Below, one piece after another: positions 5,680 through 12,776 of a stretch of 44,282 bases of DNA; positions within the stretch are counted from its first letter, which is position 1, and the number at the start of each line of letters is the position of its first letter. A program made the position numbers and the translations under genes. Origin of the DNA: Cellvibrio mixtus subsp. mixtus J3-8. Its GTDB lineage: Bacteria > Pseudomonadota > Gammaproteobacteria > Pseudomonadales > Cellvibrionaceae. The notes under the pieces were generated by a model. The model was not told the origin of the DNA. It worked only from the letters and a program-made list of their open reading frames with translations, and did not search any database. The DNA is taken from positions 4,498-48,779 of the forward strand of contig NZ_KN266213.1 in NCBI RefSeq assembly GCF_000766945.1, written 5' to 3'.

Positions 5680-8452
5680 TATCAAACAAAGAGTCGATTT
5701 ACATGATCTCGCTTCACGCTTGGGATTGGAGAGACCAGATACAAAAGGTAATTACCGCAGCCCGCACCACAAAGATAACAGCCCATCACTTTCTATTTTT
5801 GAAGGCAATGACGGCATTCAACGCTGGGAAGATTTCAGCGCTGACCAGCGTGGTGATTGTTTTGATTTAGTTGCGTATGTACACCAATGCGATACCGGTG
5901 AAGCAATAAAAACTATTCGCGAATGGTACAACCTGCCTGCTGAACCGCGCGATAAAAGCCAGCAGCCCGCAAAGCTAAACACCATTGAATATATCGCTTT
6001 GCAATGTCTGAAAGAACCAACCAAAGCTGCTGAATACCTAACGCAAACACGTGGCCTGAATGACACTGTTATAGCTACCGCTATCGCCCGCAAAAGCTTG
6101 GGCTTTAGTGATTTCACTAGTGCGAAACATGAACTTGGATCTGTAGGTTACGGCGGTCCAGCGCCGGCGTTTATTTGCCTCGATATGCACACTGGCCGCG
6201 CACGCGGAATTGATTACCGCTACATAGACCCTGCGCTAAATGGTGGCCTGAAAACCAAAAGCATTGGCGACAAAATTGGAGTGCTGTGGACAAGCTGCTG
6301 GGCGACTCTGCGCCGGGCACATACGGTATTGATAGTAGAGAGTGCGATTAACGCCCTTAGCGCTGAAACAGCGTGGCAAGCTGCAAAAAAGCAAGGTTTT
6401 GCTGCACTCGCAATTCGCGGCACCAAGAATACCGATATTGATTGGAGCTTCATATCAGGTAAGCGCGTCATTATCGCCTGTGATAACGACGCCCCCGTTG
6501 AAGAAGGCCCAATGAAAGGCCGTCGCCCAGGACCAGAAGCCGCTTGGAGAATTTGCGAAGCGCTAACGGCGTTAAACATACCCGCGCAAATCATTGACCA
6601 AGGCACCGCAGACTGGGAAGGCATTAACGACCTCAATGATTTTTTAAAAAAACATGGCGCATTAAGAACACGTAGCGCTATCGAAAATATTGAACCCTGG
6701 CTGATACCCGGATTACCCGGAGCGGGCAATAACGAACGCCCACAACCAATGGGCCGCCCGCGTATATTTTTACCATCGCACGACTTTGCCGTGTACTGGC
6801 GCTTCCGCGTAAAACCTGATTTCACCACGCTGATCAAGTACACCACCAAAAGGCACGGTGATGATGAGGAAGGTGATCACAACGTTTCTGTCATTGAAGA
6901 AACGCCAGAAGATTTATGCGGGTTCCGTATCGCTGGGCTTTCACGCATCACCATTGCCAGCGCGCAAGCGACGATGACCGGTGGCACTGATGCGCAACCA
7001 CAAACCGTATTTGCAGCGACCGTGCAGACACCTCGCCACGGTAATGAATTATTGCGGCGAGTGATGAGTGATGACGGCTTGCACAACATCACCAATTGGA
7101 ACAAGTTCGGCCCCATTTTTAAGCCGCAGCAATTCTCGCGCATGCTGAGTATTTGGGAGCGCGCGACAAGCATTGGCGCACGCAAAGCAGCTAACTTTGT
7201 AGGGCTTTGTTTTCGCGATGGTAAGCCGGTAGTTAACGAAGGGGCAGACTGTTATTTTGCTGATCCTGAAAAACAATGCCCCTATCACAACCTGCACTTC
7301 CCCAGTGGCCCTGTTAGCAATGCGGCACAGGTTATCCATGCCTATCAGCAAACGTTTCGCCAAAACGCTGCCAGCCAGCTTTTAACTTGGTGTTTGGGTT
7401 CTCACCTTAAAGCCCTACTCGGTTTTTGGCCTCATATGATTTTACAAGCGGATAAGGGCTCGGGGAAAACCACGCTCATTAAATCACTGGAAAGCGCTAC
7501 GGCGTTCACGATGTTTTCCGGCCAAAGCCTTGGCTCTGAATTTCGCTTGGTGACCAGCGTTTCACATACATCACAACCGGTGGGCTGGGAGGAATTATCC
7601 GCTCGACGCCAAGACATTATCGATAAAGCCGTTGCACTACTGCAGGAGACTTATCAATTTTCTGTTACCCGCCGCGGCTCGGAAATGACTGAGTATTTAT
7701 TGAGTGCTCCAGTATTGCTCGCCGGTGAAGATGTGCCTGTGGATAGCCTGCAAGGGAAAATTGTTCGCTCGCAATTGACCGGGCGTAAGGGCGATATGTT
7801 GCCCGAGAACCTACCCGCATTTCCTGTGCGTGAATGGCTCCAATTTTTAGCAGAACTTGAGCCAAGCCGCGTCCGTGAAATTCACCGCACTACACGCAAC
7901 AAATTACTTATCCGAGCTGCTGGCAGCAAAGACGATGACGGTGCTTCTCGCATGGTGAGCAATTACGCTGCATTGGCTACCGCATGGATTTTACTTGCGG
8001 AATTCGCGGGTATCGCATCTGACCAAAATCAATTCCCTGACGATTTAGTGCAGGAAATGAATAGCCACATTATCGAGTCACGCGCGGTGCGTGAACCGTG
8101 GGTGTGGATTATGGAAATTATTTTGGGTGAGATTGACCGGCACGAATTCAAATCACCATTCAAATTTGAACAACGCAATGATGGCGACGTGTGGTTACTA
8201 ATTCGCCCCACCCACATCATGCAGCACCTTTCCCAAACCAGCGCCCTGCGCGCCAAATTCGATGCAATGCCGGTGAAAACCGCCAAGGTTTTTGCGAAGC
8301 AATTGGAACGTGCCGATGTAGTTGCTGAGAGCAACCTGGAGCGCAGCATCCGCAGACAACGTATTGGCCACCTGTATGCATTAAGCCTCAATCAATTAGC
8401 GACCTATGGCCTAAGCGTTTCCACACCAGACGGCCAACTACCTGAAGACTAG
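5666..8452 (+). CDS. Phage primase-helicase (CHC2-like, TOPRIM and P-loop domains)
   Basis: A 928-aa replication protein. The N-terminus (about 1-75) aligns with the primase CHC2 fold (YRSPHHKDNSPSLSIF, then GDCFDLVAYV), but the zinc-binding cysteines are mostly replaced. A TOPRIM domain follows, with the acidic motif IVESAINALSAE (about 225-236) and IIACDNDAP (about 268-276). After a linker, a P-loop ATPase domain has Walker A GSGKTT at 598-603, as in D5-like or superfamily 3-type phage helicases. The combination primes and unwinds phage DNA in the cytoplasm. It replaces the rolling-circle gpA protein of classical P2. The gene is the largest of the early operon; the next start follows eight bases later. 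Confidence 0.85.
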   Translation: MKLSDIKQRVDLHDLASRLGLERPDTKGNYRSPHHKDNSPSLSIFEGNDGIQRWEDFSADQRGDCFDLVAYVHQCDTGEAIKTIREWYNLPAEPRDKSQQPAKLNTIEYIALQCLKEPTKAAEYLTQTRGLNDTVIATAIARKSLGFSDFTSAKHELGSVGYGGPAPAFICLDMHTGRARGIDYRYIDPALNGGLKTKSIGDKIGVLWTSCWATLRRAHTVLIVESAINALSAETAWQAAKKQGFAALAIRGTKNTDIDWSFISGKRVIIACDNDAPVEEGPMKGRRPGPEAAWRICEALTALNIPAQIIDQGTADWEGINDLNDFLKKHGALRTRSAIENIEPWLIPGLPGAGNNERPQPMGRPRIFLPSHDFAVYWRFRVKPDFTTLIKYTTKRHGDDEEGDHNVSVIEETPEDLCGFRIAGLSRITIASAQATMTGGTDAQPQTVFAATVQTPRHGNELLRRVMSDDGLHNITNWNKFGPIFKPQQFSRMLSIWERATSIGARKAANFVGLCFRDGKPVVNEGADCYFADPEKQCPYHNLHFPSGPVSNAAQVIHAYQQTFRQNAASQLLTWCLGSHLKALLGFWPHMILQADKGSGKTTLIKSLESATAFTMFSGQSLGSEFRLVTSVSHTSQPVGWEELSARRQDIIDKAVALLQETYQFSVTRRGSEMTEYLLSAPVLLAGEDVPVDSLQGKIVRSQLTGRKGDMLPENLPAFPVREWLQFLAELEPSRVREIHRTTRNKLLIRAAGSKDDDGASRMVSNYAALATAWILLAEFAGIASDQNQFPDDLVQEMNSHIIESRAVREPWVWIMEIILGEIDRHEFKSPFKFEQRNDGDVWLLIRPTHIMQHLSQTSALRAKFDAMPVKTAKVFAKQLERADVVAESNLERSIRRQRIGHLYALSLNQLATYGLSVSTPDGQLPED

Positions 8453-8460
8453 GAGTAACT

Positions 8461-9051
8461 ATGCCTTACACCTTCGACGACACGGCGCAGTTTTTAGGTA
8501 TTGGCCGCAATGTGATGACAAAAAAATTGCGTGAAATGCGCGTATTAGATTCAGCAAATAAGCCACAAGGGAGATACAGCGGTAAAGGTTATTTTGTGGT
8601 TGCAAATAACAGTTGGACGCATCCGGAAAAAGGAAAAATGCCGTACCAAAAAACATTAGTTACTGATAGCGGATTGCAGCTACTTGAATATTTATTAATT
8701 AAAAAACCAGAGGAAGAAAAAATGCAAAGAGAAGCACCTATTACATGCGGCACAAAAAATATCAGCCCATATCAAGCCGTTAATGCATTGCTCGAACTGG
8801 CAAACAAACATTGTGGCTCCAGTGAAACTGCCGCCGCAGTATTGCTAAGCACCTACAACATTTACGAATACAAACTGGATTTAGGCGGTTTGTGCCTGCT
8901 TGATTTTAATTACTACTTGTCTGTATTGGTAGTGATTGACCTGCGCTGCCGTATGAATACCGAACCCCATACGCTAATCGAAAATGGCGGCGCTTTATTT
9001 CAGCAGCTCGCCACTGATTGGTCACACCTTCATAACAAAAACCTTCACTAA
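8461..9051 (+). CDS. KilAC-like antirepressor domain fused to a conserved phage C-terminal domain
   Basis: A 196-aa protein from ATG 8461 with TAGGAG upstream. Residues 1-75 match the phage KilAC domain: DDTAQFLGIGRNVMTKKLRE, then GKGYFVV and YQKTLVTDSGLQLLEYL. This winged-helix type domain usually forms the C-terminal part of phage antirepressors (with a Bro or Ant N-terminus), but here it stands at the N-terminus. The second half (about 100-196) is another conserved phage/plasmid module with ALLELANKHCGSSETAA and RCRMNTEPHTLIENGGALF. The protein is probably a DNA-binding regulator or replication accessory. It lies between the primase and a TraR-type protein in the same operon. Confidence 0.7.
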   Translation: MPYTFDDTAQFLGIGRNVMTKKLREMRVLDSANKPQGRYSGKGYFVVANNSWTHPEKGKMPYQKTLVTDSGLQLLEYLLIKKPEEEKMQREAPITCGTKNISPYQAVNALLELANKHCGSSETAAAVLLSTYNIYEYKLDLGGLCLLDFNYYLSVLVVIDLRCRMNTEPHTLIENGGALFQQLATDWSHLHNKNLH

Positions 9052-9062
9052 GGAGAATAACC

Positions 9063-9278
9063 ATGGCCGATGTAGCAGATATTGCCAACGATGTAGAACA
9101 AGAGCGCATTGCACGCATCCTAAGCAACCGCCCACAACCCACCGACCAACCCAGTGCAATTGACTGTAAGGAGTGCGACCTACCAATTACTGAGGCCAGA
9201 CGCATCGCCTTGCCGGGTGTTCAAACATGCGTCCACTGTCAGGAAATTAACGAGCAACGATTTAAATTTCACCATTAG
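9063..9278 (+). CDS. TraR/DksA-type C4 zinc-finger protein
   Basis: A 71-aa protein beginning at ATG 9063 with a strong AAGGAG. The N-terminus is helical and acidic (VADIANDVEQERIARIL). The four zinc ligands are C35 and C38 (IDCKECDLPIT) and C56 and C59 (VQTCVHCQEIN), with the GVQTCVHCQ pattern typical of phage TraR/DksA-family proteins. TraR binds the RNA polymerase secondary channel without ppGpp and reprograms transcription; a similar action on host promoters is likely here. It is eleven bases after the KilAC-like gene, within the early operon. Confidence 0.85.
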   Translation: MADVADIANDVEQERIARILSNRPQPTDQPSAIDCKECDLPITEARRIALPGVQTCVHCQEINEQRFKFHH

Positions 9279-9295
9279 GGCGCGAACCGGAAAAA

Positions 9296-9553
9296 ATGAA
9301 CGAGATAGATTACGAGAAACTTGCCGACGCCATTGCCCAGCGGCTTCAAGCCCTACCCGCACAAGCGAGAGTTATTTGGACTGCAAAACAATGCGCCGAT
9401 TACATCGGCGTAAGCGAGCGGCATTTTGTGGACAAGGTGAGCAAAGCGTTTGACTTCCCTGCCCCTATCAAATTACCAAGTGATAGGGGCAAGCGTGGTC
9501 ATGCGAGGTGGTATGCGGTGGAAGTGCAGGATTGGGTGGCTGGCCATAAATAG
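9296..9553 (+). CDS. AlpA/excisionase-like DNA-binding protein
   Basis: An 85-aa protein and the last rightward phage gene. Residues 27-83 form a MerR/AlpA-like winged helix: VIWTAKQCADYIGVSERHF, then a wing region and GHARWYAVEVQDWVAG, the latter being the usual end of AlpA domains (specifying the residue that enters the groove). Such proteins act as regulators of integrase genes or as excisionases. It lies near the integrase, separated by one cargo gene on the opposite strand, which supports an excision or integration-control role. A short inverted repeat (GCTGGCC/GGCCAGC) spans its stop codon. Confidence 0.75.
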   Translation: MNEIDYEKLADAIAQRLQALPAQARVIWTAKQCADYIGVSERHFVDKVSKAFDFPAPIKLPSDRGKRGHARWYAVEVQDWVAGHK

Positions 9554-9562
9554 GCCAGCTTG

Positions 9563-10651
9563 CTACTTACGAACCTTAGAAACCAGCTCAACTAATTGAT
9601 TAGCACCATCAATCAAAGGAGGAATATCTGACTCATTTGCAACTATCGGACTAAAAACAATAGATTCAAAACTCGATAGTAAATTTGGATTATCCTTGTG
9701 AATTTCAGCTGCAAATGTGGAATATGATTCAACAAATTGACAAAGGGACATGCGCAACTCAAGCTGCAACAATTGAGCATCAATGGACTTAACCTCCGCG
9801 TATTTCAAACGAAAACAATAAAGCAAAAATATCTCTATAGAAATAAGAGGGAGACCAATAAACTTTAACAGAGTAAGATAATTTTCTGTGTTTAAAAAAT
9901 AGAACACCTGAATTACCAATGCACTCAATACAATCAAAAATGGAACTAAAATTAGAAACCCGCTTAACATATAAACAAATTTTAAAGAGTCCTTTTTAGC
10001 TGCAGCCTTCCTTTTGAACAGATCCTCAAACCCCTTATACAAACCAACAAAATTATATTCAGTCCTTAACTCTGATATTTTTTTATCTAATGCTTCTACG
10101 AGCTGAGTCTTGGATTCAAGATATGAACTTAGGGTGCCAACCTCTTTTAACACATTATCTCGGTCATTTACTTCATCATAAATTTTCTGAAACGTTTCAT
10201 TATTGACTTTGCTTCGAACAGTCTCGCGATAGACTTCATCTTTAATAGAATCAAACTCAGGAATTAATCCATTGTAAACATCTGTTGAATTTACGCTTGC
10301 CACCAATCGAGCAAAATTAATACCCGGGTCTGTAATGCTAAAAGTATGATCGTCAGACCAATATTTAGACTCCTCGTAAAATGCATAAACACTTAAAATA
10401 ATTCCGTTAAAGGTTATACGAAAATCATTAGAGTCAATGTGAGCAATGCAATTTAAAAGGATTTTGGCGTATTTTTTTTTAGTGAATACACATGCGTCAT
10501 CCCAATGTTTTGTATTGAGTTTTATAGTATTGAAGGTGTCGATAATAATATCGACCATATTCTTATCTGCCTCGCCCAATCTCATTTTTAGAATATCAAG
10601 CCGAGACACTATTTCCGTAAAATCGTATTTTTCGAATGAAAAGTTTTCCAT
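9563..10651 (-). CDS. Two-TM coiled-coil membrane protein, prophage cargo
   Basis: A 362-aa AT-rich gene from ATG 10651 (GGGGTC upstream). The N-terminal 150 residues are soluble and helical. A coiled coil is likely at about 160-215 (LSSYLESKTQLVEALDKKIS). Two hydrophobic segments follow, about 225-253 and 261-281, forming a hairpin, then a C-terminal helical domain (ISIEIFLLYC at the end of TM2, SIDAQLLQLELRMSLCQFVE). I do not recognise a named family. It lies between the AlpA-like gene and the integrase, convergent with the former and sixteen bases upstream of nothing but the integrase end. Isolated membrane proteins in this slot of P2-like prophages are often accessory genes; a defence or superinfection-exclusion role is possible but unproven. 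Confidence 0.65.
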   Translation of the reverse strand: MENFSFEKYDFTEIVSRLDILKMRLGEADKNMVDIIIDTFNTIKLNTKHWDDACVFTKKKYAKILLNCIAHIDSNDFRITFNGIILSVYAFYEESKYWSDDHTFSITDPGINFARLVASVNSTDVYNGLIPEFDSIKDEVYRETVRSKVNNETFQKIYDEVNDRDNVLKEVGTLSSYLESKTQLVEALDKKISELRTEYNFVGLYKGFEDLFKRKAAAKKDSLKFVYMLSGFLILVPFLIVLSALVIQVFYFLNTENYLTLLKFIGLPLISIEIFLLYCFRLKYAEVKSIDAQLLQLELRMSLCQFVESYSTFAAEIHKDNPNLLSSFESIVFSPIVANESDIPPLIDGANQLVELVSKVRK

Positions 10652-10667
10652 AAAGACCCCAAGTGTT

Positions 10668-11651
10668 TTAATCCAATAATGTCGCTAATTCTGCTGCAGA
10701 TTTATTATAGTAAGTCATTAATTGCTTAATATCTCGATGCCCCACCATTCTAGCTAGATCCAACACATCCAACTTGTCCGCCAATCGCGTAATCGCCTCA
10801 TGCCTTGTGTCGTGGAACGTTAAATCTTCAATTTCAGTGCGATCAACAGCACGCTTGTATAATGTGCTCAGTGTGCTGGAAGCCATGTTGAATACTGTTC
10901 CATCATCCCCCCAAGGGTCTACACGCTTCAATAAGCGAAGCGCCTCCTGGGATAAAGGTACCGCTCTGGAACGACCATTTTTAGTATCCGGCAGAAAAGC
11001 AGTTCTCTGGGCAAAGTTGACGTTTTTAGACTGGAGGCTACAGATCTCCCCTGCCCGCATTGCAGTCTCAATCGCCAGCAGGAACGCAACTGCGACCTTT
11101 TGCTGTTGCTGAATTACAGGAAACCTTTCATCGTAGTTTAGGGCTACCAAAATGGTGTCGATTTCAAGCTGAGAGATTCGGCGCTCGCGATGCGGGGGAT
11201 CCTTTGGCCGCTTTAAATCTTCCATGGGATTATGAGTCATCAATCGCCAGCGGCGGGCCTGAGTCAAACTGTGGCTGATTAAATTCAATTCACGATTGAT
11301 ACTGGAGGGCTTTACCGATTTTGATCGCTCGACGATATAGCTTTCAAAATGCTCACGCCGCAAATCGACCAGGCGCACATTTGAAATTGAAAATCGCTCG
11401 AACATTTTCAAACGAACAATTTCCCACTGCGCCCCCTTTTTTGTTTCTGAAATTTCTTCTGCATATTTTTTAAAAACATCGAGCATTGTATGCGTGGTGC
11501 TTACACCATCAGCCATTTGCCCTAATTCAAATTCTGTTTGTGCTGCCCAACTTTTAGCCTGTGCTTTTGTATCGTGCCGCTTTGACTTGCGGATCCCATT
11601 TACATACACCTCGGCACTCCAGCGGTCGCCGATCTTCCTGAAGGTTGCCAT
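10668..11651 (-). CDS. int: Phage tyrosine integrase
   Basis: A 327-aa site-specific recombinase. ATG 11651 (MATFRKIGDRWSAEV) is preferred over an upstream frame extension because the protein then begins with the usual arm-binding strand. The N-terminal SAM-like domain is about 55-140 and the catalytic domain about 155-327. The catalytic residues are R199 (AMRAGE), K224 (DTKNGR), H280 and R283 (HDTRH), H305 (VGHRD) and nucleophile Y314 (MTYYN). It would integrate the phage into the tRNA-Leu gene located 150 bases upstream of its start. Three ACGTAAT repeats sit just before the start codon. The gene shares strand with the membrane-protein cargo gene. Confidence 0.95.
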   Translation of the reverse strand: MATFRKIGDRWSAEVYVNGIRKSKRHDTKAQAKSWAAQTEFELGQMADGVSTTHTMLDVFKKYAEEISETKKGAQWEIVRLKMFERFSISNVRLVDLRREHFESYIVERSKSVKPSSINRELNLISHSLTQARRWRLMTHNPMEDLKRPKDPPHRERRISQLEIDTILVALNYDERFPVIQQQQKVAVAFLLAIETAMRAGEICSLQSKNVNFAQRTAFLPDTKNGRSRAVPLSQEALRLLKRVDPWGDDGTVFNMASSTLSTLYKRAVDRTEIEDLTFHDTRHEAITRLADKLDVLDLARMVGHRDIKQLMTYYNKSAAELATLLD

Positions 11652-11657
11652 AAAAAA

Positions 11658-11686
11658 ACGTAATCCCCGACGTAATAAAACGTAAT
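11658..11686. repeat. Three ACGTAAT direct repeats before the integrase
   Basis: ACGTAAT occurs at 11658-11664, 11670-11676 and 11680-11686, so with spacings of 12 and 10 bases (roughly one helical turn). They lie immediately upstream of the integrase start and near the tRNA attachment target. They could be arm-type integrase or excisionase sites, or autoregulatory sites. Function is inferred. Confidence 0.45.
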
Positions 11687-11742
11687 GACCAAGCAGGAAT
11701 ATACGTTTAAATACGGGCAAATGCGAGATGAAGCACAAACGA

Positions 11743-11775
11743 AAACGCCCGCAAACTCAGTGTTTGCGGGCGTTT
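11743..11775. terminator. Strong inverted repeat between integrase and tRNA-Leu
   Basis: A perfect 14-base-pair stem (AAACGCCCGCAAAC paired with GTTTGCGGGCGTTT) with the five-base loop TCAGT. The ends supply A and T tracts, so it could stop transcription in both directions, insulating the integrase from tRNA transcripts arriving from the right. It could also be part of the attachment-site architecture. Confidence 0.75.
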
Positions 11776-11808
11776 GCGGGGAAAAACGATTATTTACGTT
11801 TTAGTACA

Positions 11809-11850
11809 TGGTGCCCGAGGCCGGACTTGAACCGGCACGACCAAAAGATC
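11809..11850. other. Probable prophage attachment site (3' end of tRNA-Leu)
   Basis: The integrase gene and its repeats abut the 3' end of the tRNA-Leu, the standard att core for tRNA-targeting integrases. The exact core cannot be set because the other prophage end is outside the window. The coordinates given are the 3' portion of the tRNA, as an estimate. Confidence 0.5.
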
Positions 11851-11895
11851 GACAGATTTTAAATCTGTTGTGTCTACCGATTTCACCACTCGGGC
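11809..11895 (-). tRNA. tRNA-Leu (anticodon UAA)
   Basis: An 87-base tRNA with the class II long variable arm. On the minus strand it starts GCCCGAGTGG and ends in an encoded CCA. The anticodon stem ACAGA/TCTGT encloses the loop TTTAAAA, giving anticodon TAA. The T-loop sequence GGTTCAAGTCC is present. It corresponds by position to leuZ of the pgsA-linked tRNA group in enterobacteria. It is intact although the prophage lies at its 3' end, so the phage must restore the tRNA end. Confidence 0.95.
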
Positions 11896-11928
11896 GGAGT
11901 GCCTTTACGTCGGTACGTAAAGAAAAAA

Positions 11929-12003
11929 TGGAGGCGCGACCCGGAGTCGAACCGGGCTCAACGGATTTGCAATCCGACGCATAACCGCTTTGCTATCGCG
12001 CCA
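11929..12003 (-). tRNA. tRNA-Cys (anticodon GCA)
   Basis: A 75-base tRNA starting TGGCGCGATAG on the minus strand and ending in an encoded CCA. The anticodon stem CGGAT/ATCCG encloses TTGCAAA-type loop bases, giving anticodon GCA. The T-arm contains GGTTCGACTCC. It precedes the tRNA-Leu on one transcript, 33 bases apart. A tRNA-Gly, which precedes it in Escherichia coli, is not found upstream. Confidence 0.95.
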
Positions 12004-12018
12004 TTTCAAGAGGCCGCA

Positions 12019-12024
12019 ATTCTA
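12019..12024 (-). promoter_or_regulatory. Candidate -10 box of the tRNA operon
   Basis: On the minus strand TAGAAT is followed by a GC-rich discriminator (TGCGGCC), the hallmark of stringently controlled stable-RNA promoters, and the tRNA-Cys begins about 15 bases after it. I do not see a good -35 box. Confidence 0.4.
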
Positions 12025-12120
12025 GCGGACTCATTTTGAAAATCCTAGTCTTTTATATAACTGAACCGAAGGTTTTTTGCAGATTGTTTAAATGCTGCTC
12101 AGGTCGATCAAAAGACGTTA

Positions 12121-12672
12121 TTAATCAGGGGTTTTGGGCAACAGGAATGGCCACGCAGCGCGCAGATAAAGCACCATAGACCACAGTGTTAATGCGGCGG
12201 CACCAGCCAACGCAATGTAGCCGATGGGTAATAACAAAGGAATATTTGCTAGCAAGACAATAATTGCTGTCATTTGCAATGTGGTTTTGATTTTACCAAT
12301 GTAGGAAACTGCCACACTTGCCCTCTGCCCTACTTCCGCCATCCATTCACGCAAAGCAGAGATAATAATTTCACGGCCAACAATGACTGCAGCAGCGACC
12401 ACGAACCATACTGAATCATGATGCAAGGTCACCAGCAACAACAGCGCAATTGCTACCATCAATTTATCGGCAACGGGGTCCAGGAAAGCACCAAAAGGAG
12501 TACTTTGGTTGTATTTGCGCGCTACGTAACCATCCGCCCAATCGGTGATGGCAGCAACACTGAAGATCACGGAGGAGACGAAATGAGCCCAACCAAATGG
12601 TAAATAAAACACTACAACGAATAACGGAATCAGGAAAATCCGCATCAGGGTCAGCTGGTTGGCAAGCGTCAT
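12121..12672 (-). CDS. pgsA: CDP-diacylglycerol-glycerol-3-phosphate 3-phosphatidyltransferase
   Basis: This inner-membrane enzyme makes phosphatidylglycerophosphate from CDP-diacylglycerol and glycerol 3-phosphate, the committed step to phosphatidylglycerol and cardiolipin. The CDP-alcohol phosphotransferase signature is complete: DWADGYVARKYNQSTPFGAF, then LDPVADK, which carries the metal-binding aspartates. Several hydrophobic helices span the 183 aa. The start at ATG 12672 (MTLANQLTLMRIFLIP) matches the family; the longer frame to 12744 adds a non-family extension. It is downstream of uvrC on the same strand and just upstream of the tRNAs, as in E. coli and Pseudomonas. Confidence 0.95.
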   Translation of the reverse strand: MTLANQLTLMRIFLIPLFVVVFYLPFGWAHFVSSVIFSVAAITDWADGYVARKYNQSTPFGAFLDPVADKLMVAIALLLLVTLHHDSVWFVVAAAVIVGREIIISALREWMAEVGQRASVAVSYIGKIKTTLQMTAIIVLLANIPLLLPIGYIALAGAAALTLWSMVLYLRAAWPFLLPKTPD

Positions 12673-12776
12673 AGGCAATTCTCTGGGCCAGATGAACAAA
12701 TCAGTAAAACGGGCGCGATAATACACCAGCAAGGCGGCTTTCACACCCTGCGACTTAAGGGTTAAGCGCTAAAAAC

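Larger units (their letters stand above)
1..11808. mobile_element. P2-type prophage, right-hand part, integrated at tRNA-Leu
   Basis: The genes from the left edge to the integrase form one phage module: tail protein D, XRE repressor, divergent early operon with Ogr-like activator and primase-helicase, AlpA-like protein and tyrosine integrase. The integrase lies immediately beside the 3' end of a tRNA-Leu gene, the usual attachment target for such integrases. The host genes that follow (tRNAs, pgsA, uvrC) have normal chromosomal synteny, so this edge is a real junction. The other end and most structural genes lie left of the window. Cargo genes (654-3605 and 9563-10651) are visibly AT-richer than the phage core genes. 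Whether the prophage is intact cannot be judged from here. Confidence 0.85.

Noticed and set aside
9539-9559. A GCTGGCC/GGCCAGC inverted repeat over the AlpA-like stop codon
   Set aside because: The seven-base-pair stem is short and no T tract follows, so a terminator call is too weak.
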